A stretch of DNA of 64,000 nt from Lineus longissimus (GCF_910592395.1 NC_088316.1:8434001-8498000), one strand, 5' to 3'; counted from the stretch's first letter, positions 12,373 to 24,545 are shown. The notes: generated by a model not told the origin, from the sequence alone. Program-made: numbers and translations.

Positions 12373-12608
12373 ATTTTATTCGTTCATACCTACCCAGGTC
12401 AGACTTTTGCATGTGTACTCCATTCGGACACACCCGAGGAAGAAATTATCTATTTATAATAGAAATCTCTTAGCTAGTTCGCTTAGCTACACCTAGGCGG
12501 CGCCCCTATACAGCCTCTGCCTCGTGAGAGCCGCCATTAACTCGTACTTATTACTCGAGCGCACCGAGTAAGTCCCGTTGCTGTGGGGACAGGCAGGGCG
12601 GGTAGTCT

Positions 12609-12700
12609 GACCTGGGTAGGTATGAACTAATAAAATGACATTTCCACAGGAAATGGAAATTTTATGTCGTTCATACTCTACCCAGGTCAGACTTTTGCAT
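12609..12700. repeat. DIRS internal complementary region
   Basis: An inverted pair of the terminal motif: GTCTGACCTGGGTAGGTATG on the left, and its complement ending in ACCCAGGTCAGAC on the right, around ATTTCCACAGGAAAT. In DIRS elements such a region templates completion of the circular DNA intermediate. The remaining 12700-13208 is a 3' non-coding part of the element. Confidence 0.6.
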
Positions 12701-13208
12701 CGAATACCAACAACCAAAGGAAGGAGGGTAAACGGTGACTTACCATGTAGTGAAGTGAACTGTCTCCCAGCTGCGCAGCAGAACCCAACGGGTGAGACCA
12801 GGGGACCCAGAGAAAGAATGCTTGGGGGAGACCCGGGCTAGAGGTCAACAGGCCCTTTGACAACAAAGGGAAGCATAACTGGGAAAACCCATCCCCTCCT
12901 AGACGGGGACAAATCCACCTCAACACGGTATAAGCTCAGCACATATCGTCAAGAGACACAATTGTGGAAAAAATTTATTTTTTTTTTACAAGAAGGAGAG
13001 CACGTCCCAGAATAACCTGGAGTGGCCTCACTGATTAACTCTCAAGAGTCCTAGGCGGCTGAACCCTAGGACAGCTGGACGGGGCGAACGCGCAGGCCCG
13101 AAGACCCGGCGATAGTCTATAGAACAACCCCCCCCCCGCTTAAAAAGGAGGGAGGACAAGACAGCCAGCAGGAGAGAAAATCGACGAGTGGTCTAGGCAG
13201 GGAAACAC

Positions 13209-14690
13209 CTAGACCACGTGCTGAGCGGCAACAATTGGACCAAGAGACAGCATACCGTCTGTTAACCTGGAACAATCGCGCATGTTATACTGGGAGAATG
13301 TAGAGTGAGAACTCCACGTAGCTGCATCTAAAACCACGTTCAGCGCCACTCCCTTATACTCGGCCCACGAAGTAGAAATGGCCTGAATCTCGTGGGCCGT
13401 AATGGCGCCAAGGCGACGAAGCTCTGGAGAAACGAGTGTCATAGAATAGGCCATCCGGATGGTGGCCACCAACCATCTGCAGACCGTGGCCGCAGCTATC
13501 TCCCTAGTAAACCCCTCTCTATAAGACAAAAAGAGGCGCTTCCTGCTTAGGCGAACAGCAGGCTCCTTAGTCTTATTAGAAAAGAACTTCAATGCCCTAA
13601 CAGGACAGAGAGTTCTGTCCGGGAGGTCTCTAGAGACCGTAGCGGATAAAGAGGGGATAAAAACCGGGCGCCTGGAGGTGTGCGGCGCCTGGTTTTTAGC
13701 CAGAAAGCCTGGGACGAATTCTTGGACCGCGCCCATCTCAGTGAAAGCCAATTTATTAAACGCTAAAGCATGGAGCTCAGACCGCCGCTGTGCCGTGGCC
13801 AAAGCCACCAGGAAAACGGTCTTAAAGGTCAGATCTTTAAAATCTGCCTGATGCATGGGTTCAAATGGAAATTTCATGAGAGCCCTTAAGACCACCGAGA
13901 GGTCCCACTTGGGAGAGAGCTGAATCGAGCGAGGACGCTCCAAAGACATATTGCGAAGCAACGATGAAACAGCGTCATCCCAAGACGGTTGCCACGATTC
14001 AGTCAGCTTTAAGGTGACTGAAACGGCGGAGCGATAACCTTTCACTCCCTGAACCGAAAACTTCCAGACCGAGAATAGAAAATTCAAGAAGTCGAGGAAG
14101 TTGGGAAGAGAGGGAGCGACCGGAGAAACTCCGTGCTCCCGACACCAGTCTCGAAAGACAGCCCACTTGCTATCGTATGAATCAAGGGTAGACTGTCTCT
14201 GAGGTTGGGCGACTTTACGGATAACGTCTTCCGAAAAGCCTCTCTCTCGGAGGAAATACCCGACAGCCTCCAGGCGTGAAGCCTGTAAAAAGAAGGGTCT
14301 TGATGAGACCCGGCCGATCGGGTGATAAAGCAGACGGTCCCACGCCGGCAGGCGGCGGGGGTGATCCGTAAGCAGCTCTAGCAGAACCGGGAACCAGGCC
14401 TGGTTCAGCCAGCAAGGTGCTATTAGACAAAGTCTGACCCGTGAACTGGCCACCTTGTTGAGTACTGGTAGCAACAGAGGGGTTGGCGGGTATGCATAAG
14501 CATTGAGGCCGTCCCAGGAGGCCGACAGGCTGTCCACTCCCAAGGCCTCCTCGTCCGGGAGGGGTGAATAGTACAGGGGGAATCTCTTGTTCAACCGAGT
14601 CGCAAACAAGTCCACGACCGGAGCATCCCACAGGGCCCCCAGGCGAGAGACCACCTCACGATGGAGGGTCCACTCTGTCTGGACCAGACG
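13209..14690 (-). pseudogene. DIRS tyrosine recombinase
   Basis: This is the C-terminal region of a long minus-strand frame. After the RNase H connection (VDLFATRLNKRFPLYYSP) comes a linker and then the recombinase core. The core includes RKVAQPQRQSTLDSYDSKW (SAM-like start), ATAQRRSELHAL (first catalytic Arg), ITAHEIQAIS (His of the H-x-x-R box, but Gln where Arg is expected) and AATWSSHSTFSQYN (conserved W/H and candidate catalytic Tyr). In the family the box reads H-x-I-R. Here the codon is CAG, one CpG-type transition from CGG, so catalysis is probably lost. The frame ends at 13209, just inside the 3' non-coding region. Confidence 0.8.
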
Positions 14691-16089
14691 GTCCGGTCCG
14701 ACCTGGAAAGGGCGTCGGACAAGATATTTCTCTTGCCGGGATGTGACGGGGGAGGAGCTGGATATCCAAGCGGCGACAAAGCTGCAGGAGCTCCCAAGTG
14801 AGACGGCACAATGTGTCGGATCTCGTCCCCCCCCTGTCTCCGAATATAACCGACCACCGTCGAATTGTCGGAGAAAAGAGAAACCCTGTGACCCCTCAGA
14901 TGAGAGGTGAAGGCCCTCACAGCCAGGATGACAGCCTGCATCTCGAGGATATTGATCGAGAGACGCGCATCCCCCTCTGACCACGTGCCCTTGGTGGTGA
15001 GGTCCCCTTCGTTCAAATGGGCGCCCCAACCATAAAGGGAGGCGTCCGTGAACAGGGACATCTGGGGCGACGGAGGGCTGAGCTGCACTCCGCGGAGGAG
15101 CTCCGTCTCCGAGCCCCAAAAACTCCACACCTCCCTCAGGAGAGACCTCGGGATAAATATCCGCTGGTCGAGGGAGTCCGTGAATGGACGCCAACTCGAC
15201 AGCAGGAGGAGCTGGAGTGGGCGCATATACAGGCGGCCGAAAGGAACCTGGTCCGCTGCCGAATTAAGCAGCCCCAGCAGCGACAGAAACTGTCGGGCTG
15301 TGGCGCTGTCCTGACGGCGAAAAATCCCGACCAAGGACCGAATCTTGCGAATTCGGTCCGGAGGGGGGACATCAGGCCCTCTCGTGTGCGAAATCGCACC
15401 CCCACGAAGACATAATCCTGAGCTGCGTCCAGCTCGGATTTGTCCCAATTTAACAACCACCCTGCCTGTCCGGTTGTGACGAGCAGAAACTTTGCCTGCT
15501 TTCGCAGACGGCGATGAGCCTGGTGCCGTAGCAGCCAGTCGTCGAGATAGCAATGGAGCTTTAAGCCCATGGCGTGAAAAGGCGCGGCAAACGCCTTGAC
15601 GACTGTTGTGAAAATCAGCGGAGCAGAAGCCAGGCCGAAAGGAAGGGCCTGAAACTGATAAACCTTTCCTTCGAAGAAAAAACGAAGGAAGGCCTGAAAC
15701 TCTGGATGGACCGGGACGTGTAAATACGCGTCCTGAAGGTCCAGAGAGAACGCTACTGACCTGGTTGTCTCCATCTTGAAGCTGGGGACCCGAAGGAACC
15801 GATTCAAGGTGGACAGGTCGATGACCAGTCTCCACTTCCCCGACTTCTTGGGGACCAAGAAGACGTGGCTGTAAAAGCCCGGGGATGAATGGTTGTTCAC
15901 CAGCCTCACTGCCTGCTTCTTGAGAAGAGACAGGACCTCTGATCGAAGGGCAAGCGCCCTGACGGGGTCTACTGGCGGGGACACCGGGGTGGGGGTCAAC
16001 GTCATAGGGGGGGACGGGAAAAGTCCAATCGGACACCATGTCGGAGCATATCCGGCACGGGGGAGTCTTTTTGACACCACCGGTCCCAA
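14690..16089 (-). pseudogene. DIRS reverse transcriptase and RNase H
   Basis: The RT part (16089 down to about 15365) shows SHVFLVPKKSGKWRLVIDLS, FSLDLQDAYLHVPV, LPFGLASAP and the catalytic box CYLDDWL. The frame then shifts at a C6 run near 15361-15366. It continues as connection/RNase H with LFTDASLYGWGAH, NILEMQAV and LFSDNSTVVGYI, which supply the D-E-D residues, and DALSR near the end. Further shifts are needed at a C9 run near 14829 and near 14700 to reach the recombinase frame. At least three homopolymer shifts make it non-functional. Confidence 0.85.
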
Positions 16090-16262
16090 AAGTCTGCGAA
16101 GTGTTGCAGTCTGCCACCCACGACGCCAACTGTGGGGGCGCCACCTGGAGGCGCAGGAGGAAGGACTAAAAAGTCACTTGCGCTTCCCCCCCGCGACCTT
16201 TCTCTTGGAAGGGACGCTTGGGCTGCCCGGCGCCCCCGCCCCTGCCTGAGGAGCGGTGGCGC

Positions 16263-17199
16263 TTATTGGAGCGGCGAGAGGGAGCCGCAGCTTCTGTCTG
16301 CCCTTGGGGACTGCTGGAGGGACATCGCGAGAATACGCTGTTCCTCCGAGGCATCCGCGGCTAGAGACCTGGTAAGGGCACACAGAGTCAGGTCGGCGTA
16401 GGATAACACCGCCTGGGTCTCCTTAGCCAAGGCCTCGTCATTCTTCGCATCCTTTAAGGCCGAAGAAGAGAGGACTTTAGGGGGTACCAAACCCGAAAGT
16501 TGGATGTCGTCCTTGAGGGGCGACAGTGAAACCGGGTCGGTTCCCGACGGTGAGACCCGATAATAATCGGATCTATTGGACAGGCTTGGAGGGGAAGCGG
16601 TCGTGAATCGCTTCCCAGCCCGAGTCCAGGCACCCGGTCCCGTAGACCGGAGCGTCGAGACCAGGGCGCGCGGGTGACCCCCGCAAGAAGGTGCTGTATC
16701 CCTGAGAGCCGTATCCAACCATGTGGAGGCTCTAATCAGGGCCGGAGACGCGGGCAATTCCTGGAAAGCCCGGTCAGGGACCGCATCCGACTCCTGCTCA
16801 GAGGCGTCGCCGAACAAGTCGAAGAGACGACCGAAGAGACGACCGACTCACAGAGTGAGGGTCGGACGGACGAGCCCGCCCCAAAGCGAAAAGGTGGCTG
16901 ATCCCCGGAGTGGCCGTGGACTCAACCGTGGCGCTGGCAGAGCCAGCTGCCGCCGGGTTAGCCCTGCCCCCTGGAAAGGGGGCAGGGCTAACCCTGGGGA
17001 GTGTCCCTGAATCAGGGTCACCAACACTCAAACCCAAGACCTCCCCAGGGGGCACACCCTCAAACAAAAGGGTCCGGCCCAATGGGGCGGAACTACCCGC
17101 ACCCCGACACGGGGAAGAACCGGGCCGGGGACTATGAATCCCCAATACACCCGTAAACGGACCTGAAGGGCAGGAGGTCCAAAACAAAGGGTGGAACAC
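16263..17199 (-). pseudogene. DIRS gag-like region
   Basis: Two overlapping minus-strand frames lie upstream of RT, where DIRS gag is expected. One (17199-16798) is proline/glycine/serine-rich. The other (16817-16263) contains an alpha-helical stretch (LKDAKNDEALAKETQAVLSY and following ADLTLCALTRSLAADASEEQ). No zinc knuckle is seen. Identity rests mainly on position and order. Confidence 0.5.
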
Positions 17200-17702
17200 C
17201 CAAAGAAGAAAGAAAGGACGGCAATAACGATGTCATTACGCCGAAATTTCTAACAGAAAAACCACAAAAGTATAAAAACGAACGGTCACGTGACCAACAG
17301 CCCGGGAAAACGGAGAAAAAATTTCTTGGGAGACGACAGAAAAAACACGCTCCAAAAGCAGAAATCGAGGGAGGATGGTAAAAGAACGATCTCACCCGAC
17401 TCCTAGAGATAATAAGCTTCCCGAAGGTGTCCCGGGGTGTCCTTCTCGAACGTAGGATCGACCAAAATTTGGCGAAAACAACGTAGAAAAACTCGGAACA
17501 GTGTGCAACAGTGTGCCGAGGAATAAGTACTGGTGAATGGCGGCTCTCACGAGGCAGAGGCTGTATAGGGGCGCCGCCTTGGTGTAGCTAAGCGAACTAG
17601 CTAAGAGATTTCTATTATAAATAGATTATTTCTTCCTCGGGTGTGTCCGAATGGAGTACACATGCAAAAGTCTGACCTGGGTAGAGTATGAACGACATAA
17701 AA

Positions 17703-18717
17703 TCCAAACCCTGATCCGCGCCGCCCGAGGGATCAGACGTAAAACGTCCGGAGTCCCCATGGGAGTCCTACCCGCTGAAGAAGGGGGGGGCGGACGAAGT
17801 CTCGCGGAGCATCCCTAAAACAGGGCACGAAGGGGGGTGCCCAGCCTGGGGGACGGGGTCGGGTGAGGGCAAAACCTCTCCAGAGCCCCGGGGACCTCGC
17901 CGCTGAAGAGCGGGGCTCTTGGCGGAGGAAACGGAGGGGGGGACGAAGTCTTCCCCCGACCAGGCTTTCTAGGCCCTCTCTGCACAGACTTCTTCAACAT
18001 CTTCCTGGAAGTACCGGGAGAAGGAGAAGTCACCCCCGGGCGGAACTGCCCGACCAAACAGGGACTGACTTGTCAGTACCCTGACCCGGGGAAGAAACGG
18101 GGTGGGGACTATGAATCCCTGACACACCGGACACCCGGCCATCACCAATCCGGAAGGGAAGGAGGGCCAGGAGGCACAGCGGAAACCCCAGAGAAAAGAG
18201 TAAAGAAGATAAGAAGGATTGGAATAGAACCATCCTAATATAATCTGATAATGTAAAATATATATACAGCTACGCAGCAGTGAACTTATTTTTCTCTTTT
18301 GGGTCATGTGACCAGAAGCCTGGGAAGATACTGGAACTTGATATAATTTTGAGTGGATGAAAACCACTCACAAAGGCAAAAAACCGGGAGAAAAAGAAAA
18401 AGGAAAGATCTCACCGGCGTCCAGATAATATCTTCAAGCAAGAGGTGTCCTCGGGAGGTCCTTCTTTAACCTGAAGAGCTCTAATTTAGCAGAATTTCAG
18501 GGAGAAACTCGGCGAGTTGTGTTTAACAAAGCGCCGAGGAAAAAGTACTGAGTAATGGCGGCTTTCACGAGGCAGAGGCTGTATTGGGGCGCCTCCTAGG
18601 TGTAGCTACGTGAACTAGCTAATCATTTTTCTATTATAAATAGATTAAATAGGTGTTTCCGATAAGAGTACAAATGCAAAAGTCTGACCTGGGTAGAGTA
18701 TGAACGACATAAAATTG
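17703..18717 (-). mobile_element. 5' end of a second DIRS copy
   Basis: This block repeats the order of 17100-17702 in diverged form. It has GGGGACTATGAATCCC, GTCATGTGACCAGAAGCCTG (against CACGTGACCAACAGCCCG in the first copy), a GGTGTCC block, and a second terminal repeat at about 18537-18717 with CACGAGGCAGAGGCTGTAT and TCTGACCTGGGTAGAGTATG. The two terminal repeats lie in the same orientation, so this is a separate, older element end abutting the first. Together with 11786-12372 it suggests DIRS-into-DIRS nesting. Confidence 0.65.
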
Positions 18718-19080
18718 GAGAAAAAAGCTGGATTGAAATAAATCAAGAGTGAACTGAGAGTGGTTATTTTTTTTTTTTGTGGTTAAATTGGTAGACTTAT
18801 ATCATATATGTCAGGGTTCCATCCAAGGGAGTACTGATGTTTAGCATTCTAGAATGGCTTTCAAGCTTCACATTTCAAAGCTCTCCTCTCGCGAATGCTG
18901 AAGTTGTAAAGACAAAAAAGAATAAAGAACACTTACGACTTCAGGCAAAGGAGCAGGGGGTAGTATCTGAAGAAATAGGAGAAAGAAGCTGGATTAAAAT
19001 AAAACAAGAGTGAACTGAGAGTGGTTAAATTGGTAGACTTATATGTCAGGGTTCCATTCAAGGGAGTACTGATGTTGTGT
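18718..19080 (+). repeat. Direct duplication flanking DIRS end
   Basis: A ~100-bp block containing AAGCTGGATT, AGAGTGAACTGAGAGTGGTT and CAAGGGAGTACTGATGTT occurs at about 18728-18843 and again at about 18970-19075 in the same orientation. The first copy has an extra T-run and a short internal addition. I do not recognise it. Confidence 0.6.
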
Positions 19081-19320
19081 TACAGCCCCGAATATTGCAT
19101 TCGATCCGATAGAGATACTCCGCCACCCACCCTGCAATGCAAATGACACAGAAATATGAAGTAAATTAGGCAACTAATTCCACGGTCACACTCACAGTTC
19201 TGAATACGAAATCAAGGACGCCCGCCTGGCATTGATAGGACAACTCTCGTAGATAACCCACCCCACCAATGACAGATTTACTAATATGAGGAACGCTGAG
19301 CAAAAAAAACATGACATTAC

Positions 19321-20213
19321 CTCATCATCAATCCAACACACATTGAGTACTTCACTCTGAGTGATCCCAAAATATGCCAATGTCTTTCCGGCATTTTCCT
19401 CGCAGCAAAAAATCTTTTTGTGAATGCAGGCAACATAAAACTGACTGGTAGCCGCATCCTCGCACCCAATAAAATCCATCAGATGCTGCAGAGAAGGAAT
19501 AAAAAACACGATAGGAGTCAACTGATTGAAAGAGTTTTAAAATATTTTGCAAAAAGGATAATGTGAGCCAAATAGTTGTGACTGGCCCTTCCGCTAATTA
19601 TGAGATAATTAGTAAAGGTGATCTAGAATGAGAAGACCAAAGAAAGAGAGGCTGAACAATATAATTGAAGGGATATTATGGTATGGCCAAGGTGTAACTT
19701 TGCAGACAAAATATACAAGAACTTACGGACAATCTATCTGATTTCCGGAACCGTCTGGTACGACAGCCAGTGTCCATCCTAATCCTTAGGCTGAAACCCT
19801 CTTGTATTGTTGGCTCGACAAACACACTCGACCGACTTATTCTCTCGGAATGTATCTGTTGGAGAAAAAATAAAAACAAAATACATTCATCGAGACTAGC
19901 AGTAACAGGTAGACCCACTAGTCCTAGTTTAAGTATATTTCCCTATTTTGATGAAGGCGGACATGTTCGTTAAGCTTTACATCCAAAAAAACCACAAAAG
20001 TTATTTCCTTCCCGAGTTGCTTGTACATGATTGAGATTGACATATAATTCAGCATACAATTACACAAAAATTTGTACACAAAATGTAGGCAAAATTGACT
20101 TCAGGAGTAGTGCTGGTTTCTAAAAGCGATCCAAAAATAAACAAAGCACTCACTTGGTCTTGCCGATTTGATAACTCCCTGAACTGTTCATCTTCTTGGC
20201 TAGCCTTTTGCTC
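19321..20213 (-). CDS. Three exons of a UBX-like (beta-grasp) domain protein
   Basis: Three minus-strand exons join in phase 0: 20213-20154 (20 codons, acidic/Gln-rich, EQKASQEDEQFREL), 19855-19727 (43 codons, EGFSLRIRMDTGCRTRRFRK) and 19485-19321 (55 codons, HLMDFIGCEDAATSQFYVAC and ITQSEVLNVCWIDDE). All have good AG acceptors and GT donors. A charged helix followed by strands with an RRFR turn and a [HL]-x-DFIG stretch is what UBX or other ubiquitin-like beta-grasp domains look like. Similar exons occur in large invertebrate gene families with a HECT-like end, but I cannot name the gene. The 3' end is unclear: the next candidate exon (about 19297-19190) is ambiguous. It could be a host gene or a transposon-borne one. 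Confidence 0.55.
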
Positions 20214-21639
20214 CTTCAATGAAGAAATAATAGGAAGAAATAAATGGAAACCAGATACTTAAATTAAAGTAAATATCACCCACAATCATTCCTAAGTCTG
20301 TTTCTCATAAGCTGGTTGCACAACCATTTGGGGATAAATTCCGATTTTTAAAAATGTGACATACATGTAATATGAGGTCTAAACAAATTTTGGCAAGGAG
20401 TTAATTACCCAGAAAATAAGTCAGCCTGCATCATGCACTGCTGGTAGAACTAAATTTAAAATGTGATAAGTATATTAACACCCTTATTGTGACCCTTATC
20501 AGGAGGTTTTCGAGGATTCATTTGCTGACAACAGAGTGCAACCAGCAGGCTCCTAGTTGCTGCTGGGTGACATGGTTAACGCGTGGCCAATCTTCAGAAG
20601 GACTGAGACAAAAAATCAATGTCCACTCCTTGTATTATACATGTAGTAGACGATGAAATGTTCCTACCCTGGCACAGTCCATCCCAAGAGACTGCTCATA
20701 AGCTTGCTGTGACAAGCAGAATTGGCAGCCTCATGCTGTCACGTCTGTCCGATGGCATATAGGGCAAATGGTTAGGGGGTTCTGAAAAGAGAGGTTTTCA
20801 GTTTATGCATCAACACTAGTCTTGTTCATAAACTGTAGGCTGATTTTAATTTTGTACACACCTTAGATAACAACAATCTATCAGTGGTGACATTTTGAAT
20901 TTGCTACTTATTCATGTGCTGTGGCATAGCTAAGATATTTGCTGAGATCGTCTGCAACTGACACTGCATAATGTTGATTTCATGTTGATCAAATGTGGAG
21001 GTGAGTGTAATGTCAGTACCTATCTATTGTATATTATTACAGTCAGGGAGACATCCCAGCAACATCATTAACAATTATCAAGCTGTATAAACTGCAATAT
21101 ATGTGCTGTGTCAACTCAAATATAGCAAAAAACAAACAAGTGAAGATCTACCAGCAAAAGATCATCTTGAACCCCTACTTGAGGCTCCGGGTGTGCCTGG
21201 GCCTGGGGTTCTGGTTGAGGCTGCAAATAGTGAGTAAGAACTATAGGCTTATGTTACAGTTGAATATGAATACAAAACCTGTGTAGAACCAGTAAAATCC
21301 ACTACATTGAGGCTGTTCTGATAACTAGATACACCTGTACATTGTGTTGTAATAAAAAAGATACAGAGTTCTAAATTTAGTGTCAGAGGTCATCAGACCA
21401 AGGGGTTTGACTTCGTTTACCACAAAGTTGGAAGTTTTGAATAGACCTGGTGGTTAAGAAACATGCTCTGTTTGCAAGTTGTCCACAACCACAACAACAG
21501 AGGTTGAGGGACACTGCATTATACAAGTGTAGGCCCAGACTCAATGTAGGCCTATTGGTGACACGATAAAAACTACACTTACAGTAACAACAACTGCTTT
21601 TACAGGGATGGCGCTAGTGCGACGATTGTTACGTTACAA
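20214..21639. other. Probable intron sequence
   Basis: AT-rich sequence between coding-looking exons of the minus-strand gene. No recognisable domain or repeat was seen. Confidence 0.35.
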
Positions 21640-22960
21640 TAACGAATCCTGGAAAAATTTAAAATAAGCGCATAGCCCAATAGCGAATAGAAGCTGGTCA
21701 TGTCGTCTGAGAGCATGTCTGAGAGTCCGAGGGGGGGGGCAAATGTCATTTCCATCTCCATCCACGAAAGACACAGTTGGAGTCCCAGGCCCAGAGGAGT
21801 CCATTTCGTCATCCTGATATCCTTTCCTCATGGGGGAGGGACAAGGCGGTGGCCGTTGCGTCCGGAGTGTAACCCCAGGTACAGAAAAGAGCCGCAGTTG
21901 GTGTATGGTGACTAGCACTAGCAGTCAAGAGGTCCCTAGTATCATCCCCAATTTTCGGCATGAGGTGTGCCTTCTTTACCCATAAATTGGTGCCGGTCAG
22001 TTTATGCTCTCTTATCTCTCCGATCCTCTGGAATAAAAAAAGGATAACCTTCGCACAACACCGATAGATCAGCATGATAAAGTCATCCATCCGAAGAGTA
22101 AGAAGACAAACGTTCTGCAATGAAAATTCAATATTCAAAAACTTACCGGAATTGAGGTGATCTTCCTCTCTGGGACAAGGCAGATGCTCTTGGACGATCG
22201 ATTGGAAAATCTAACTTTAATTCTCCTGGAGTTCTCCCAGTCAGTGGAATCAATCGCTTTGAGACACCAGCCCGACAAATCTGGTAATTAATGCCATTGA
22301 GGTTGATGGCAGGGAAAAGGGCAAGCAAAGCAGAGTGGAACTCTACTCCAGTCAGATTGAGAGGGAATTTAGTCCCTTAGCGTCCCAAATTCGTCACTTC
22401 TGTTGCAACAAAAAATAAAAATTTTAAAATGTATCACCTGTTCTCTCTTCATGTCACAAATGCAATTGTATCACCTTACCCTACTAGTAGTACATGTATG
22501 TGAACAGAAGACATGTAATTGAACCATTCAGTCTATTATTATAGAATAAAAAAGAAGGCAGCAATGTATTCGTTCGCGAGGCTACAGAGACGATAACCAA
22601 CACCTGGAATTTGGCATAGCTACAGTGTGAGACTACAAATGAATGAATAAAATGTAGTAAATGAGACTTACCAAGACCATTTTCAATTAGCATGGGAAAA
22701 TCTACATTGTTGGTCATCACTGCTCCTGGGCCATCATAGCAGGTGACAAGAAATGTCACAGTTGAAGTTGGTCATCCAGGGCGTTCATAGATTTTCTTTT
22801 TGTTTCCGGTCTTCCGTTTTTTCCTTGGTTTAAATTTGTTCAACAACCTCCCTAATGAATCGCTGACCCATTTCGGTGGCCATGGAGGGGATCTCAGTCC
22901 TCGGGATGACTGTAGAATAGTTATGAGGCCTGGCAGCTTCGGCCTGGCCCAATAATCCAT
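21640..22960 (-). CDS. Candidate upstream exons of the UBX-like gene
   Basis: Several minus-strand stretches look coding. One ends at a GTAAG donor near 22671 and reads VTFLVTCYDGPGAVMTNN onward. With phase 1 it joins a stretch from about 22371 that starts VEFHSALLALFPAINLNG and ends at a GTAAGT donor at 22147. Another, from about 22029, reads GTNLWVKKAHLMPKIG and runs into a proline/serine-rich region around 21700-21850 (SSGPGTPTVSFVDGDGND), where a frame change or extra intron is needed. A basic stretch at 22772-22960 may be a further exon. Exon borders are tentative. Same strand and order as the exons at 19.3-20.2 kb suggest one gene. Confidence 0.4.
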
Positions 22961-23224
22961 TCAGCAGTGCTTAATAATCCATTCAGCAGGTGCCCGTGGA
23001 CAGCCCATTTACCAAGGCACAGAGTCTACTGTATTGGACTACAATAGGAAAAAAAAGGATTTCATAAACAAAACAATAAAAAATATTTTAAACATAAAAA
23101 TTGTCATATTTGTTGGTGGTCAGGTGCGCTTGTGTATGCATGAAGGAGTTGTTGAGGCAAAATATTGCAGTCTGTGAAACAATCCAACCTTGACAAACCT
23201 CATCTGCAGACTGCGATATTGTTG

Positions 23225-23480
23225 TATAGGCCTAGACCCTTTGCAATGACGTCACCGTGTCGGCCATGTTGGGGGCCAGATATAACGTGATGACGTCGGC
23301 TTTCTTCTTTTCAGGACTTCGCTCAGGACTTGCGCAAAGCGTCACAACATACTATAGCATTGCGCTCGTGACCGCACTGTTCGCGGCCATCTTGGGGGGC
23401 ATTGTGACGCATATTGCAAAGCGTCCTATAGTTTTTCCTCATTTGGGAAGGTACCTCCAAGCCAGAGGGTGAGGTTGACC
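23225..23480. promoter_or_regulatory. CpG-rich block with YY1-like sites
   Basis: A locally CpG-rich stretch contains GCCATGTTGGGGG, TGACGTCA-like words (ATGACGTCACC, GATGACGTCGG) and GCCATCTTGGGGGG. GCCATCTT is the established core of the animal YY1 site, and TGACGTCA is a CRE/ATF site. The two halves also resemble each other (about 23240-23300 and 23360-23415), so it could be a decayed repeat instead of a promoter. Confidence 0.3.
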
Positions 23481-24055
23481 CATTTCTCTTTATGTTTTAA
23501 AATTTCTTGGGTTTGTATTCTGAGCCAGGCATAGGCTAGGCTAGGGGAAAACAAACATTTTCGCAGGCAATCGGTATTGGAATGTTTTGAATTTTTACCA
23601 TTATTTCGATAAAAGCCTCTTCATAACACATATAAAATTTGGTGGGAATTAAAGCACCCTTGGTGTACTTTTTTCACCAACCTATGTTCATTTAAAAAAA
23701 TGTGCACAGAATGTACACGCTGGCTAATAGAGGTCTCTGACACATAGTCAGTAAATGGTAAATACATGACTGTGATGGGTGAAAGTGGATTTGTTCTTCA
23801 ATTTTTGGTGGATTCTTAATCTACAGAGCCAGGCCATAATGGGGATATACTTTTTGATAATTAATTTAAGGAAATATTGTCTCACTGGCCAGTTTAGAAC
23901 TTGTATTCTAATAGGCCCATATCAGTCCGCAAGTGACGATTTGATGGCAATGCTGTACCCAAATCAATTTTTCTCAGGCAATCGATATTGGAATGTTTTG
24001 AATTTTTACTATTATTTCGATAAAAGCCTCTTCAAAACACATATATTCGCTAGCA
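23481..24055. repeat. Short direct duplication in AT-rich DNA
   Basis: A block with CAGGCAATCGGTATTGGAAT and TTATTTCGATAAAAGCCTCT occurs at about 23561-23635 and, nearly identical, at about 23976-24040, in the same orientation. It is otherwise AT-rich with no gene. Confidence 0.5.
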
Positions 24056-24545
24056 GGCTTCTATGTTCTAGGTTCTATGTTCCTCAGGTTCTTTGTTCAT
24101 CAGTCTGGTGTTCCTCAAGAGTCAAGTGTCTTCCAGTCTCTCGGCCTGCAAAAACCCTTTCCAACCAATTTTTGATGCATTTACCATTCAGCAACATGTT
24201 GGTGGGGGAAAAATCTGACCCCTGACCCCTTGAATTGGTTGCCCAGGTACAACAACATGCAATTGTCTCAAGGAAGCCACCAGTGTCTACCACTTCTTGG
24301 CAGTCTTGCCAATGTCATGCCAGTGAAAAGGAAGAGTAATGATGTTTGAGGGTTGGGGTTAGGGTACCATCAAAGGGTTACCCCTTCCTCGCCCTGGGTT
24401 AAACATGTCCAAGGACTGTACTATCATGAAGGTTCGGGGGTGTCACTCGAACGCCCCCGGGTAAGCAGCTCGGAAGGAATTATTAAGAGGCTGGGGGTGC
24501 CTTCTCCCCAATGCACTGTCTAAATCAAGTCAGAAGGAAGGGGTG
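24056..24545 (+). repeat. Dispersed repeat, inverse match to 60.57-61.03 kb
   Basis: Shared landmarks are TTCCTCAAGAGTCAAGTGTC, CCACCAACATGTTG (as complement), CAAGGAAGCCACCAG, TACCATCAAAGG and the end CCCCAATGCACTG. The copy at 60565-61030 is in the opposite orientation. A shorter third copy of the CCCCAATGCACTG end lies at about 52545-52710. It is likely a transposon 3' end or SINE-like family. Confidence 0.6.

Larger units (their letters stand above)
12373..17702 (-). mobile_element. DIRS-like YR retrotransposon
   Basis: Inverted terminal repeats lie at about 12373-12560 and 17518-17702. Both contain TCTGACCTGGGTAG, AGCGAACTAGCTAAGAGATT and CACGAGGCAGAGGCTGTAT in opposite orientation. A second, internal complementary region (about 12609-12700) repeats the GTCTGACCTGGGTAGGTATG end as an inverted pair. 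Minus-strand coding order is gag, RT, RNase H, tyrosine recombinase, which is the DIRS order. Several frameshifts make this copy inactive. Confidence 0.85.

Noticed and set aside
14564-15415. Plus-strand open frames over the DIRS pol
   Set aside because: Shadow frames of GC-rich minus-strand coding sequence carrying RT and RNase H motifs.
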